Shown here in pieces: positions 11,091 through 21,775 of a stretch of DNA of 64,000 bases (its first letter is position 1; each line of letters starts with the position of its first letter). Source of the stretch: Bradyrhizobium ontarionense (GTDB lineage: Bacteria > Pseudomonadota > Alphaproteobacteria > Rhizobiales > Xanthobacteraceae); assembly GCF_021088345.1 (NCBI RefSeq), contig NZ_CP088156.1, positions 3,100,001 to 3,164,000 on the forward strand, written 5' to 3'. Both the position numbers and the translations under genes were made by a program. Under the pieces are notes generated by a model. The model did no database searches. It was not told the origin of the DNA and saw only the letters and a program-made list of their open reading frames with translations.

Positions 11091-11540
11091 TCAATCCGGC
11101 AGGCGCACCCGCCCGTCGTCGCCGAGATCGATCCCTGGCGCGACCACGACTTCCCAGACATGTCCGTCCGGATCGGCGAAATAGCCGCCATAACCGCCAT
11201 AGTCGGTCGGCTGTGCCGGCTTCAGCAGAGCCGCCCCCTTCCCGACTGCCCAATCGAGCGCGGCATCGACCTCGGCTTCCGAACGGCAATTCCAGGCTAG
11301 CGTCACGCCACGGAAATCGGAGGCGCGCGGCATGTCCGGCAAGCCAGCGTCCTGCGCAAGCGCGTCCCAGGGATACAGCGCCAACACCGTTCCGCCGGTG
11401 TCGAAAAACGCCACCGCCTCGCCCGTCGCTCTGAATTTTCGGGCAAACCCGAGCGAAGCGTAGAAGGCGATGCTCCTGCGCATGTCGGCCACTCCCAGCG
11501 TGACGACAGTGAACCGGGGAACCACAACTTGGTCAGCCAT
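11091..11540 (-). CDS. VOC (glyoxalase/bleomycin-resistance) family protein
   Basis: The 149-residue protein has the two βαβββ halves of the vicinal oxygen chelate fold: [20 protein letters not shown] at the N-terminus and [17 protein letters not shown] at the C-terminus, the latter with the usual metal-binding glutamate. Most single-domain members act as dimers on small molecules; the substrate cannot be predicted. The second of two adjacent ATGs (11540) is chosen because a GGAG lies six bases upstream. That ribosome-binding site falls inside a three-copy tandem repeat. Confidence 0.82.
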   Translation of the reverse strand: MADQVVVPRFTVVTLGVADMRRSIAFYASLGFARKFRATGEAVAFFDTGGTVLALYPWDALAQDAGLPDMPRASDFRGVTLAWNCRSEAEVDAALDWAVGKGAALLKPAQPTDYGGYGGYFADPDGHVWEVVVAPGIDLGDDGRVRLPD

Positions 11541-11544
11541 CATC

Positions 11545-11592
11545 CACTCCGTGCCAAATCCACTTCGTGCCAAACCCATTTCGTGCCAAGTC
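11545..11592 (-). repeat. Three tandem 16-base repeats in the leader of the VOC gene
   Basis: Read on the minus strand, the units GACTTGGCACGAAATG, GGTTTGGCACGAAGTG and GATTTGGCACGGAGTG follow one another without a gap. The last unit supplies the GGAG ribosome-binding sequence and ends just before the start codons. A change in repeat number would alter the leader but not the reading frame. Confidence 0.75.
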
Positions 11593-11604
11593 AAACTGCC
11601 AACG

Positions 11605-12783
11605 TCAGAACAGGCTGAGCTGCTGGCCGCCGCCCTTGGGTCGCACGAAATGATCGGTGGTGAGCTTCGCGCGGCGCTTGTTCAGTCCCAGCTTCTCACA
11701 GGCGATCTCGAACCGCCGGCCGATCATCCAGGCCATCGGGCCCGTGCCCTTCATGCGCGTCCCCCATTGCGAGTCGTAGTCGCGGCCGCCGCGCATGTCA
11801 CGGATCAGGGTGAACACGTGGCGGTAGCGGTCCGGATAGTGCTCGAGCAGCCATTCGCGGAACAGATCGCGCACCTCGAGCGGCAGCCGCAGCAGCACAT
11901 AGGCTGCCTCCTTGACGCCGGCATGGGCGGCGGCATCGAGGATGCGCTCGATCTCGCTGTCGTTGAGCGCCGGGATCACCGGCGCCACCATGACCGTGGT
12001 CGGAATGCCGGCCTTGGAAAGCGCCTGCAGCGCCTCCAGCCGCTTCGCCGGCGTCGAGGCCCGCGGCTCCATGGTCCGCGCCAGCTTCGGATCGAGCGTG
12101 GTCACGGAAATCGCGACCTTCGCCAGATTCCTCTTGGCCATCCGCGCCAGGATGTCGGCATCACGCATCACCAGCGCCGACTTCGTGACGATCCCGACGG
12201 GATGGCCAACCTTTTCCAGCACCTCGAGGATGCCGCGCATGATCTTCCGCTCGCGCTCGATCGGCTGGTAGGGATCGGTATTGGTCCCGATCGCGATCAT
12301 CCGCGGCTCATAGCCGCTGGCCGCGAGCTCCTTCTCCAGCAGCGCCGGCGCGTCCGGCTTGACGAACAGCTTGGATTCGAAGTCGAGGCCGGGCGACAGG
12401 CCGAGAAAGGCGTGCGTTGGCCGTGCAAAGCAGTAGACGCAGCCATGCTCGCAGCCGCGATACGGATTGATCGAGCGATCGAAACCGATGTCGGGCGAGT
12501 CGTTGCGGGTGATGACCTTGCGCGAAGTATCGGTGGCCACCGTCGTCTTGAACGGCGGCAATTCCTCCAGGCTCTGCCAGCCATCGTCGAAGATGACGCG
12601 CGCTTCGGCCTCGTAGCGGCCGCTGGCATTGGATTGTGCGCCCCGGCCGCGGCGCCGGCCCCGTTCGATGGCGACCGCGAGTTCGGGGAAATCCGTCTCA
12701 GGACCGCTTTGGGTCGCGCCCGCCGGCTCGGAGGGCACCTTGACCGGCGGGCGCTTGAGGGCATGTGAGGATGCTCGGCTCAT
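11605..12783 (-). CDS. SplB-like radical SAM protein (PA0069 family)
   Basis: The 392-residue protein has the radical SAM cluster motif CEHGCVYC (C111, C115, C118) followed by an FARPTHAF segment, and belongs with the COG1533 proteins related to spore photoproduct lyase. Its biochemical role is not established. The N-terminus up to about residue 60 is basic and low in complexity. The ATG at 12783 is preferred; an in-frame extension to 12885 would add a cysteine- and phenylalanine-rich stretch lying over the candidate SOS operator and is unlikely. The start sits 18 bases from a phased array of GAAC tetrads. Confidence 0.85.
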   Translation of the reverse strand: MSRASSHALKRPPVKVPSEPAGATQSGPETDFPELAVAIERGRRRGRGAQSNASGRYEAEARVIFDDGWQSLEELPPFKTTVATDTSRKVITRNDSPDIGFDRSINPYRGCEHGCVYCFARPTHAFLGLSPGLDFESKLFVKPDAPALLEKELAASGYEPRMIAIGTNTDPYQPIERERKIMRGILEVLEKVGHPVGIVTKSALVMRDADILARMAKRNLAKVAISVTTLDPKLARTMEPRASTPAKRLEALQALSKAGIPTTVMVAPVIPALNDSEIERILDAAAHAGVKEAAYVLLRLPLEVRDLFREWLLEHYPDRYRHVFTLIRDMRGGRDYDSQWGTRMKGTGPMAWMIGRRFEIACEKLGLNKRRAKLTTDHFVRPKGGGQQLSLF

Positions 12784-12801
12784 GGCCAAGACATAGCACA
12801 C

Positions 12802-12841
12802 GAACAGAACATTACAAGAACAAAATAGAACAAAACGGAAC
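12802..12841. promoter_or_regulatory. Array of GAAC tetrads containing an alphaproteobacterial LexA-type box
   Basis: GAAC occurs at 12802, 12807, 12818, 12828 and 12838. The pair at 12807 and 12818 is an exact GAAC-N7-GAAC, the direct-repeat SOS box known from alphaproteobacterial LexA. The later copies are spaced 10 bases apart, one helical turn. The array lies between the radical SAM gene and phosphoketolase and is closer to the former. Confidence 0.6.
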
Positions 12842-12983
12842 GACGCTGCGCTCAGCATCTGAGCCCGCGCAAGGCCAGCCATCACATTCCTGTTCTATTC
12901 TCGGACGGTGCTGGAACGAGGCGGTGCGGCATTACTCTAATACAGCATCCCGCAGTCGCGCAGCGGATGGCAAGCGAGGGCTT

Positions 12984-15398
12984 ATGCAGTTCACATCTTC
13001 CGACCCGACGACCCTGACCGACGATCTCGATCTGCTGGACCGCTATTGGCGCGCGGCCAATTTTCTCTCGGTGGGCCAGATCTACCTGCTGGACAACCCG
13101 CTGCTGCGTGAGCCGCTCAGGCCGGACCACATCAAGCCGCGCCTGCTCGGACACTGGGGCACGACGCCCGGACTGAACTTCATCTACGCGCACCTGAACC
13201 GCGCGATCCGGCTGCAGGACCTCAACGTCATCTATGTCTGCGGCCCCGGCCATGGCGGTCCGGGCATGGTCGCCAACACCTATCTCGAAGGCAGCTACAG
13301 CGAGATCTATCCGGACATCGCGCGCGACGCCGACGGCCTGCGCAAGCTGTTCCGCCAGTTCTCCTTTCCCGGCGGCATCCCAAGCCATGCGGCCCCGGAG
13401 ACGCCAGGCTCGATCCACGAGGGCGGCGAACTCGGCTACGCGCTGCTCCACGCCTATGGCGCGGCGTTCGACAATCCCGACTTGATCGTCGCCTGCGTGG
13501 TCGGCGACGGCGAGGCCGAGACAGGCCCGCTGGCCGCATCCTGGCATTCGAACAAGTTCCTGAACCCCGCCCATGACGGCGCGGTGCTGCCGATCCTGCA
13601 TCTGAACGGCTACAAGATCGCCAATCCGACCGTGCTCGGCCGCATGAGCGACGCCGAAATCAGGAGCCTGTTCGAGGGCTATGGCTACGCGCCGCTGTTC
13701 GTCGAGGGCTCCGAGCCGAAGGCGATGCATCGGGAGATGGCGGATGCGCTCGACGTCGCGCTCGCGAGCATCCGCTCGATCCAGCAGAATGCGCGCCAGC
13801 CGGATGCGGCGATCGAACGCCCGAGATGGCCCATGATCGTGCTGCGCAGCCCAAAAGGCTGGACCGGGCCGAAGGAGGTCGACGGCCTCAAGGTCGAAGG
13901 CTTCTGGCGCGCGCATCAGGTGCCGATCGCCAATCCGCGCGGCAACCCCGGGCACCTCGCGCTGCTCGAAGCCTGGATGAAGAGCTACGAGCCGGAGCGG
14001 CTGTTCGACGACCAGGGCCGCCTCCGACCGGAGCTGCAGGCGCTGGCGCCGAAGGGCTCACGGCGCATGGGCGCCAATCCGCACGCCAATGGCGGGCTGT
14101 TGAAGCGCGAACTGAAGCTGCCCGATTATCGCGCCTTCGCCGTCGATGTGCCCTCCCCCGGCAAGACCACCGCAGAGGCGACGCGCGAGCTCGGCAAGTT
14201 GCTGCGCGACGTCATCAGCCTCAACGCCGACCGCCGCAACTTCCGCATCATGGGCCCGGACGAAACGGCGTCGAACCGGCTCGACGCGGTGTTCGAGGTG
14301 ACCGAGCGGGTCTGGATGGAAGGCATCGAGCCTTACGACGTCCATCTCGCCCGGGACGGCCGCGTCATGGAAGTACTGAGCGAGCATCTCTGCCAGGGCT
14401 GGCTCGAAGGTTACCTCCTCACGGGTCGCCATGGCCTCTTCTCGTGCTACGAAGCCTTCATCCACATCGTCGATTCGATGTTCAATCAGCACGCCAAATG
14501 GCTGAAAGTGTCGCGTGAGCTGCCGTGGCGGCGACCGATCGCGTCGCTGAACTACCTGCTCACGTCGCATGTCTGGCGGCAGGACCATAACGGCTTCAGC
14601 CATCAGGATCCCGGCTTCGTCGACTTCGTCGCCAACAAGAAGGCGGACATCGTCCGCATCTACTTCCCGCCGGACGCCAACACGCTGTTGTGGATCGCCG
14701 ACCATTGCCTGCGTACCTACGACCGCATCAACGTGATCGTTGCCGGCAAGCAACCCTCGCTGCAATGGCTGTCGATGCAGGACGCCGCCACGCATTGCGA
14801 CGCCGGCATCGGCATCTGGTCATGGGCCGGCACCGAGCCGGCCGGGGAGGAGCCTGATGTGGTGATGGCTTGCGCCGGCGACGTTCCGACGCTGGAGACG
14901 CTCGCGGCCGTCGATCTCCTGCGCAAGGAATTGCCCGACCTGAAGATCCGGGTCGTCAATGTCGTGGACCTCATGACCCTGCAGCCGAAGGAGGAACATC
15001 CGCACGGATTGAGCGATCGCGAGTTCGACAGCCTGTTCACGACGAACAAGCCGGTGATCTTTGCCTATCATGGCTATCCCCATCTCATCCATCGCCTGAC
15101 CTACAACCGGACCAACCACAGCGGCCTGCATGTGCGCGGCTTCATCGAGGAGGGCACGACAACGACGCCGTTCGACATGGTGGTGCTGAACGAGCTTGAC
15201 CGCTTCCATCTGGCGATCGAGGCGATCGAACGTGTGCCGGGGCGCGGCGTCTCGGCTGCGCACGTGACGCAGAAATTCCGCGATGCGCTGATCGAACACG
15301 GTCGCTACATCCGCGCCCATGGCGAGGACATGCCTGAGATCCGCGATTGGGTCTGGCCGTACAGCACCGGCAACACGACGCCAGCCGCCGGCATCTAG
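12984..15398 (+). CDS. xfp: Xylulose-5-phosphate/fructose-6-phosphate phosphoketolase
   Basis: This thiamine-diphosphate enzyme splits xylulose 5-phosphate or fructose 6-phosphate with phosphate to give acetyl phosphate and a shorter sugar phosphate. Seen motifs are PGHGGPGM near residue 88, [14 protein letters not shown] near 141, and the ThDP motif [11 protein letters not shown] near 174 ending in the conserved SNKFLNP. The ATG at 12984 gives 804 residues, normal for the family, with GAGGG just upstream; a frame open back to 12765 runs through the SOS-like array and is rejected as the start. No acetate kinase gene lies next to it. Confidence 0.95.
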   Translation: MQFTSSDPTTLTDDLDLLDRYWRAANFLSVGQIYLLDNPLLREPLRPDHIKPRLLGHWGTTPGLNFIYAHLNRAIRLQDLNVIYVCGPGHGGPGMVANTYLEGSYSEIYPDIARDADGLRKLFRQFSFPGGIPSHAAPETPGSIHEGGELGYALLHAYGAAFDNPDLIVACVVGDGEAETGPLAASWHSNKFLNPAHDGAVLPILHLNGYKIANPTVLGRMSDAEIRSLFEGYGYAPLFVEGSEPKAMHREMADALDVALASIRSIQQNARQPDAAIERPRWPMIVLRSPKGWTGPKEVDGLKVEGFWRAHQVPIANPRGNPGHLALLEAWMKSYEPERLFDDQGRLRPELQALAPKGSRRMGANPHANGGLLKRELKLPDYRAFAVDVPSPGKTTAEATRELGKLLRDVISLNADRRNFRIMGPDETASNRLDAVFEVTERVWMEGIEPYDVHLARDGRVMEVLSEHLCQGWLEGYLLTGRHGLFSCYEAFIHIVDSMFNQHAKWLKVSRELPWRRPIASLNYLLTSHVWRQDHNGFSHQDPGFVDFVANKKADIVRIYFPPDANTLLWIADHCLRTYDRINVIVAGKQPSLQWLSMQDAATHCDAGIGIWSWAGTEPAGEEPDVVMACAGDVPTLETLAAVDLLRKELPDLKIRVVNVVDLMTLQPKEEHPHGLSDREFDSLFTTNKPVIFAYHGYPHLIHRLTYNRTNHSGLHVRGFIEEGTTTTPFDMVVLNELDRFHLAIEAIERVPGRGVSAAHVTQKFRDALIEHGRYIRAHGEDMPEIRDWVWPYSTGNTTPAAGI

Positions 15399-15446
15399 GC
15401 CTGCAAAGGTAGAGCGGTCAGGAAGTCGCATCCACCGGTCGACGGC

Positions 15447-15479
15447 GCGGCAGGCCGGGGCGAGCGCCCGGCCTGCCGC
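15447..15479. terminator. Strong hairpin downstream of phosphoketolase
   Basis: Perfect 13-base arms, gcggcaggccggg at 15447-15459 and cccggcctgccgc at 15467-15479, enclose a seven-base loop. It lies about 50 bases after the stop codon. No T-run follows on the plus strand, so termination efficiency is uncertain. Confidence 0.5.
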
Positions 15480-15566
15480 AAAATTCCGCAGCGCAGCGGG
15501 CTGATTTGGATATGACAAGATGATAACAAGCAGGCCGGAGGCGTTACAAACAACGATGCCCGGTCC

Positions 15567-16139
15567 ATGCTGAGCGTGATCATCCCGACCGCAGGGGTCG
15601 AGCAGACCGCTGTCGCCACCCTGTCAGCGCTGGTGCCGGGCGCGGCAGCCGGTGTCGTCAGCGAGGTCCTGCTGATCGACCGCTCCCTCGATTCCAGCGT
15701 GATCGAGCGCGTCGCCGACGTCGCCGGCTGCCATTTCATGAAGTTCGAGGGCTCGCATGCCGCAGCACTCGCGGCGGGCGCGGCGCAGGCCCGCGCGCCT
15801 TGGCTGATGTTTCTGCCGGCGGGCGCGGTGCTCGATCCCGGCTGGATCGACGAGACCATGCAGTTCGTGCAGAGCGTATCCGCCGCCGGCCGGCCGCTGG
15901 CCGGCGTCTTCCGCTACGCCAGATCGCCCTACGCAGCCGTCAGCGTGCGCGACCGGCTGCGGTCGGTTACGCGGGCATTGGTCGGCCCGCTCGGAGATCA
16001 GGGGCTGCTGATCGCCCGCGATCACTACCGCCAGGTCGGCGGTTACAAGCCCGACGCCAAACGGGCCGAAACGCGGTTGCTGCGCCAGCTCGGCCGCTCC
16101 TCTCGCACCATGCTGCGCAGCCGGATCGTGATGGTGTAG
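15567..16139 (+). CDS. Small GT2-type glycosyltransferase
   Basis: The 190-residue protein opens with the nucleotide-sugar binding strand MLSVIIPTAGVEQT and has a family 2-like core, but the usual DxD is replaced by a FLPAGAVLDPGWIDE segment near residue 75, where the carbohydrate-binding acid would be D89 or E94. It is shorter than most family 2 enzymes and lacks membrane helices. The role is unknown; activity is uncertain because the metal-binding DxD is not clear. Confidence 0.7.
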   Translation: MLSVIIPTAGVEQTAVATLSALVPGAAAGVVSEVLLIDRSLDSSVIERVADVAGCHFMKFEGSHAAALAAGAAQARAPWLMFLPAGAVLDPGWIDETMQFVQSVSAAGRPLAGVFRYARSPYAAVSVRDRLRSVTRALVGPLGDQGLLIARDHYRQVGGYKPDAKRAETRLLRQLGRSSRTMLRSRIVMV

Positions 16140-16145
16140 CGCCCG

Positions 16146-16187
16146 ATACTTGCCAAATTCAACGAATTGGTTGACAATGGCAAGTAT
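16146..16187. promoter_or_regulatory. Operator-like inverted repeat before the MarR-GNAT gene
   Basis: Perfect 10-base arms, atacttgcca at 16146-16155 and tggcaagtat at 16178-16187, flank an A+T-rich core that includes aattcaacgaatt and TTGACA. The right arm ends six bases before the ATG at 16193. The placement suits autorepression by the encoded MarR domain. Confidence 0.6.
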
Positions 16188-16192
16188 TGGAG

Positions 16193-17128
16193 ATGCCCAT
16201 GGTCCATGCTCAGTCGGACAGCCAGATTGCCGCCGTGCGCGCGTTCAATCGCTTCTACACGAGGAAGCTTGGCGCGCTCGATCAGCATCTGCTCGACAGC
16301 CCGTTCTCGCTCGCTGAAGCGCGCGTGCTCTACGAACTGGCCCACCGCGAGGCCGTTTCCGCCAAGGAGATCGGACTCTCGCTCGGACTCGACGCCGGCT
16401 ATCTCAGCCGCATTGTGCAGAGCTTCGACGAGAACGGACTGATCAGCCGCACGCCCTTGCCGTCCGATCGAAGGCAGCAGCAGATAGGCCTCACCGCGAA
16501 GGGACGCCAGGCGTTCGCCCGGCTCGACCGCAGCTCGCAGAAGGAAGTCGCGGCGATGCTCGACACACTGCCACAGCCGGCGCGCGAGCGGCTGGTGGGC
16601 GCGATGACGACGATCGAAAACGTGCTGGAGCCGCCGGCGCAGGCACGATCCCCCGTCCTCCTGCGCAGCCACCGTCCCGGCGACATCGGCTGGGTGATCT
16701 CGCGGCACGGCGCCGTCTACGCCGAGGAATATGGCTGGGACATCTCGTTCGAGGCGCTGGTGGCCGAAATCGGCGCGCAGTTCATCAAGAGCTTCGATCC
16801 GGCGCGCGAGCATTGCTGGATCGCCGAGGTCGCCGGCGCCCCCGTGGGCTCGATCTTCCTAGTCAGGAGCACCGACGAGGTCGCCAAGCTGCGGCTGCTG
16901 CTGGTGGAAAAGAACGCGCGCGGACTTGGCGTCGGCCGCGCCCTGACCGACCAATGCATCCGCTTCGCCCGCGAGAAGAACTACAAGAAGGTCGTGCTGT
17001 GGACGCAGAGCATCCTCACGGCCGCGCGCGACATCTACGCCCGCGCCGGCTTTCGCAAGATCGCGGAGGAGCCGCATGCCTCCTTTGGCGCCGAGCTCAT
17101 GGGCGAGACGTGGGAGCTCGAGCTGTAG
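16193..17128 (+). CDS. MarR-type regulator fused to a GNAT acetyltransferase
   Basis: Residues 1-140 form a winged-helix MarR domain: the recognition region runs around AKEIGLSLGLDAGYLSRIVQ and the wing around SDRRQQQIGLTAKG. Residues 150-311 form a GNAT domain with the acetyl-CoA loop in LLLVEKNARGLGVGRAL and the terminal IYARAGFRKI strand. Such fusions are known in many bacteria, and their acetylated substrates are mostly unknown. ATGs at 16193 and 16199 are both possible starts. The perfect inverted repeat immediately upstream is the likely binding site. Confidence 0.88.
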   Translation: MPMVHAQSDSQIAAVRAFNRFYTRKLGALDQHLLDSPFSLAEARVLYELAHREAVSAKEIGLSLGLDAGYLSRIVQSFDENGLISRTPLPSDRRQQQIGLTAKGRQAFARLDRSSQKEVAAMLDTLPQPARERLVGAMTTIENVLEPPAQARSPVLLRSHRPGDIGWVISRHGAVYAEEYGWDISFEALVAEIGAQFIKSFDPAREHCWIAEVAGAPVGSIFLVRSTDEVAKLRLLLVEKNARGLGVGRALTDQCIRFAREKNYKKVVLWTQSILTAARDIYARAGFRKIAEEPHASFGAELMGETWELEL

Positions 17129-17265
17129 CTTGCGCGGGCTCGCCCGATCGCGGCGTCGCGACAACTGGCGGTAGCCTCATCCTACCTCTGCAACACACTG
17201 TACACGCTGATTGCGGAGTTCCCGCTCTTCGGTAGTATTTCGCCGAACCAGAGAGGGTGTGATCA

Positions 17266-17697
17266 GTGATCAGTTTGACGTGTCGATCGAAGCTTGCCGT
17301 GCTTCTTGCACTTGCTGGCATGTTGGGAATCGAGGGCGCCGGCGGCATGGCGGCTCACGCCGCGCCAAAGGGCCGCACCACGATCGCGATCACGCGGACG
17401 AATGATTTTCTTTATCTGGCAGCGCCCGCCGCCATCGAGATCAACGGCGCCAAGGTGGCGAGTCTCGGCCGCGGCGAAAGCTATAGCGGCCAGATCGCGC
17501 CGGGTCCGATCGCCATCACCGTGTCCACCTGGTCGTCGCCGGGATCATCGAGCCTTCGCTTCACCGCGGCGCCCGGAAAAACCTATCGGATGGTCGTTGG
17601 TCCACGGGGTAAGAATTTCGCGGCCAGCATGATGGGCGGCCTCGTCGGCGCCGCGATTGAAGGCGGCGGCGCATTCGAGATCGTTCCGGCTCAGTGA
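17266..17697 (+). CDS. Small exported protein of unknown function
   Basis: The 143-residue product begins at a GTG with GAGAGG ten bases upstream. Residues 1-33 form a signal peptide ending in an AHAA-type cleavage site. The remainder is β-rich and glycine-rich (PAAIEINGAKVASLGRGESYSG), with a layout like the DUF2846/PEGA-type surface domains, and ends in a glycine-rich hydrophobic segment (SMMGGLVGAAIEGGG) that may touch the membrane. I do not recognise the family with certainty. Confidence 0.65.
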   Translation: MISLTCRSKLAVLLALAGMLGIEGAGGMAAHAAPKGRTTIAITRTNDFLYLAAPAAIEINGAKVASLGRGESYSGQIAPGPIAITVSTWSSPGSSSLRFTAAPGKTYRMVVGPRGKNFAASMMGGLVGAAIEGGGAFEIVPAQ

Positions 17698-17733
17698 CGG
17701 ACGCGGCCGATCGCGCGTCGTCGCCATGGCGAG

Positions 17734-18294
17734 TCAGGCCGTCGCGCCCTGGGCCTTGGGCCGCCGCAGATGTTCGTCGAGACGCGGCATGATCTCGACG
17801 AAATTGCACGGACGCGTCCGATAGTCGAGCTGGGCGGCGAGGATGCCGTCCCAGGCGTCACGGCAGGCGCCGGGCGATCCCGGCAGGCAGAAGATGTAGG
17901 TCGCGCCGGCAACGCCCGCGGTGGCCCGGCTCTGGATCGTCGACGTGCCGATCTTGGCATGGCTCAGCATGTGGAAGGCGATCGAAAAGCCGTCCATGCG
18001 CTTCTCGAACAACGGTTCGATCGCCTCAGGCGTCACGTCACGGCCGGTGAAGCCGGTGCCGCCGGTGGTGATCACGACGTCGACGCCGGGATCGGCGATC
18101 CACGACCTCACCACCACGCGAATCTTTTCGACGTCGTCGGTGACGATCTCGCGCGCCGCCAGCTTGTGGCCGGCTGCCGTCAGCCGGTCGCTCAAGGTCG
18201 TCCCCGACTTGTCGTCGGCGAGCGCGCGCGTGTCGGACACCGTCAGCACGGCGATGTTGAGCGGAACGAAGCTCTTGCTCTCGTCGATCGCCAT
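17734..18294 (-). CDS. moaB: Molybdenum cofactor biosynthesis protein MoaB/MogA type
   Basis: The protein belongs to the molybdopterin adenylyltransferase fold, which activates molybdopterin with AMP before molybdenum insertion. The signature ITTGGTGFTGRDVTPEA lies near residues 75-91, and the FCLPGSPGACRDAWD segment near residue 136 fits the family's C-terminal motif. The length of 186 residues is typical for MoaB. It is 11 bases from the zinc metallopeptidase gene on the same strand, which may drive it. Confidence 0.9.
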   Translation of the reverse strand: MAIDESKSFVPLNIAVLTVSDTRALADDKSGTTLSDRLTAAGHKLAAREIVTDDVEKIRVVVRSWIADPGVDVVITTGGTGFTGRDVTPEAIEPLFEKRMDGFSIAFHMLSHAKIGTSTIQSRATAGVAGATYIFCLPGSPGACRDAWDGILAAQLDYRTRPCNFVEIMPRLDEHLRRPKAQGATA

Positions 18295-18305
18295 CCCACC
18301 ACTCC

Positions 18306-19226
18306 TTACAGCGAATTCGCGCCGAACGTATTGCAGGCCTGCACCGTGCCCTGCTGATAGCCGACCATGAACCAGCGCTTGCGCTGCGCCGCTGAGCCGT
18401 GTGTGAACGAATCCGGCACCACGCGTCCGGTCGCCTGCCGCTGCAAGGTGTCGTCGCCGATCGCGGACGCGGTCGTGAGTGCGGAATCGATGTCCCCCTC
18501 TTCGAGGAAGCCCGGGCGCTTCTTCGCCTCGCGGTTCACCCAGACGCCGGACAGGCAGTCTGCCTGCAGCTCGACCTTGACCTGCAGCGCGTTGGCTTCA
18601 GCCTTGCTGCCCGACTGCTGCTGCAGCCGCGTCACGCGCGGCAGGATGCCGAGCAGGTTCTGGATGTGGTGTCCGGCCTCATGCGCGATGATGTAGGCCG
18701 CCGTGAACTTGCAGGCGCTGCCCGAGCAGCCACGGAAGCGCGTCTCGACCTCGCGGAAGAAGCCGGTGTCGAGGAAGATCTGCCGATCCGGCGGACAATA
18801 GAACGGCCCCATCGCCGACTGCGCCATGCCGCAGCGGCCGCCATTGGTGCTGTTGCGGAACAGCACGATCTTCGGTCCGGTGTAGCTCTGACCACTGGCC
18901 TGGAATATCTCGCTCCAGCGGTCGTCGATCTCGCCGAGGACGCCGGAGATCATGTCGCCCATCTCGTCCTTCGGCGCGCCGGTCTTGCCGGGCGACCGGC
19001 GATCCGCCTGATAGGACGGCGCACTGCCATGGTTCAACATCTCGGCGCCGCCGATCAGGATGCGCGGATCGATGCCGAAGGCGTAGCCGATCAGGCCGAG
19101 CACGATGATGGTGCCGATGCCGAGCCCGCCGCCGCCGATCGGCAGACCCATACCGCCGCCCATCCCGCCGCCTTCGTCGCGACGGTCGTCGATGTCGTCG
19201 CTGCGACGGAAATCATCGTAACGCAT
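18306..19226 (-). CDS. Membrane-anchored neutral zinc metallopeptidase (YpfJ family)
   Basis: The N-terminus is charged and then glycine-rich, followed by one membrane segment at about residues 35-52. The zincin motif HEAGHH lies near residue 182, with a downstream ELQADCLSGVW that supplies the third ligand, as in the COG2321 family. A pair of cysteines (CSGSAC) precedes the active site. The length of 306 residues is normal. The natural substrates of this family are unknown. Confidence 0.88.
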   Translation of the reverse strand: MRYDDFRRSDDIDDRRDEGGGMGGGMGLPIGGGGLGIGTIIVLGLIGYAFGIDPRILIGGAEMLNHGSAPSYQADRRSPGKTGAPKDEMGDMISGVLGEIDDRWSEIFQASGQSYTGPKIVLFRNSTNGGRCGMAQSAMGPFYCPPDRQIFLDTGFFREVETRFRGCSGSACKFTAAYIIAHEAGHHIQNLLGILPRVTRLQQQSGSKAEANALQVKVELQADCLSGVWVNREAKKRPGFLEEGDIDSALTTASAIGDDTLQRQATGRVVPDSFTHGSAAQRKRWFMVGYQQGTVQACNTFGANSL

Positions 19227-19335
19227 GGCGGCCTTTCCTCATGATCCTGCGCGGCTCTGCGCGAAATTCCCAACGCGGCAAACAGGTAAAATTTCCACAC
19301 TGTTAATCAATAACCCGCCCGGCAACTTTTGCCTA

Positions 19336-19361
19336 GCGCCGCCGGAAAAACCGGCGGGCGC
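19336..19361. other. Hairpin in the 380-base gap before ccrM
   Basis: The stretch gcgccgccgg / ccggcgggcgc folds around a five-A loop with one bulged base. It lies near the start of the metallopeptidase gene's upstream region. Apart from the cell-cycle sites nearer ccrM, nothing else in 19227-19608 looks like a gene. Confidence 0.35.
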
Positions 19362-19513
19362 CCCGCGCCTCGCCCAACGGCGTCCGCGCAGCGGGAGCGA
19401 AAAACCCATCACAATCGCCGTGTTGCGCAAGAACGCCGATCGCAAGCGCGCCGGACTTCATCGTCACCGCACGTGATGAAGGACTGCGCATCGATGCGAA
19501 AAATTTTCCCGAT

Positions 19514-19529
19514 TAAGTCCATTTTTACT
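19514..19529 (+). promoter_or_regulatory. Candidate CtrA site upstream of ccrM
   Basis: TTAA at 19514, a seven-base spacer and TTTAC at 19525 differ by one base from the CtrA consensus TTAA-N7-TTAAC. It lies about 80 bases before the ATG. In Caulobacter ccrM is transcribed from a CtrA-dependent promoter, which makes this placement meaningful. Confidence 0.45.
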
Positions 19530-19589
19530 TTGCCGGGTCAATGTGACGCCAGTCGGTTGTTAGGTCCCGCGTCGCCGACAGCGTCGCCT

Positions 19590-20739
<1,150 letters not shown>

Positions 20740-20743
20740 TTCG

Positions 20744-21775
20744 TTACGATCTGGGGCGCGGCTGTCCCGAATAACGGGCCAGCAGGTCTTCGACCTCATA
20801 TTGCTCGTCATAGCGGACATCGTCGCGCGGCACGACCGAAACCTGCGACGTCGGCTGCGACCGCGCTTTGCCACGCGGAGCAAGCCCAGGGTAGTAGCTC
20901 TCTACGGGCGGCAGATGCATGCGATCGAGCTCCGGTTCGACCGGCCAGCGTGTCACGCGCCGCGCGGCAACGGGCTCGATGCGGAGCTGCCGCTTTGCAC
21001 GGGCGCGGGCGAGCAGAACGCTGGTCGAGAAGCCGGCGACAGCGACCGCGCCGAGGAAGGCGAACAGCCGTGTCCGGGCCGCGTCGTCGCTCGCACTGCC
21101 GACCGCCGCGGTCAGCTGCGAGTCAGCCGCAATCGGAGCCGGCGCGACGGGCGCGGCGGTCTCCGCCGGCGCGGCATCGGCGGACGCAGCGGCGAGCGTG
21201 TAGGAGGAGGCGCGGGGCGGCGGCTCGGCGGACGTCTGGAGCGTGCCGGATGAATCGGGCCAGCGTGTCGCCACCGCGGAGTCGCTGGCAGCAGAATCGA
21301 CAGTATGGGGCGGCGACACGGCGGGCGCCGACGCCACCGGCGGGGTGACGGCCGGCACAGCTGGCGCCGGGAACGCAGCCACGGGCGGGAAGCCGGCGAC
21401 CGGCGGCGCGGATGTCGGCGGCGTCGATGCAGCAATCTTCACATCATCGCTGGTCTGGCTCGCGGGCGATTGGAATTCGGCATGCGCATCGGCGGCTGAC
21501 GACGAGAGCTTCGCCCGCTCCTTCTCCGAAGCCAGCTTCCGCGTGACGAGCGAGGCCCCCTGCGCCGCGCGATCGTCGTCGCGCAGATACCAGCACTGCC
21601 GCTTCGTCGTGCGATCGATTCGATAGAACCAATGCTTCCCCGCTGGTGTCCCCGCAGGCTTCGTCAGACAATCGTCAGCCGCCGATGCCGGTTGAAACTC
21701 GATTGTCACCGCAGCTGCTCCCGCAAGCATCGCGACAGCAACGCACGGCAACAAACTCGTCGCTCGATTCATCAT
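20744..21775 (-). CDS. Exported Pro/Ala-rich protein with a C-terminal membrane helix
   Basis: The 343-residue protein starts with a signal peptide ending near residue 33 (ASAADDC). A short conserved segment (GKHWFYRIDRTTKRQCWYLR) with paired cysteines follows; after that, a long low-complexity region rich in Ala, Pro, Ser and Thr fills residues 110-220. A single membrane segment (FAFLGAVAVAGFSTSVLLA) lies near residue 245, with a basic tail. It converges on ccrM with only four bases between stops. No function is recognised; the layout suggests an envelope-spanning tether. Confidence 0.65.
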   Translation of the reverse strand: MMNRATSLLPCVAVAMLAGAAAVTIEFQPASAADDCLTKPAGTPAGKHWFYRIDRTTKRQCWYLRDDDRAAQGASLVTRKLASEKERAKLSSSAADAHAEFQSPASQTSDDVKIAASTPPTSAPPVAGFPPVAAFPAPAVPAVTPPVASAPAVSPPHTVDSAASDSAVATRWPDSSGTLQTSAEPPPRASSYTLAAASADAAPAETAAPVAPAPIAADSQLTAAVGSASDDAARTRLFAFLGAVAVAGFSTSVLLARARAKRQLRIEPVAARRVTRWPVEPELDRMHLPPVESYYPGLAPRGKARSQPTSQVSVVPRDDVRYDEQYEVEDLLARYSGQPRPRS

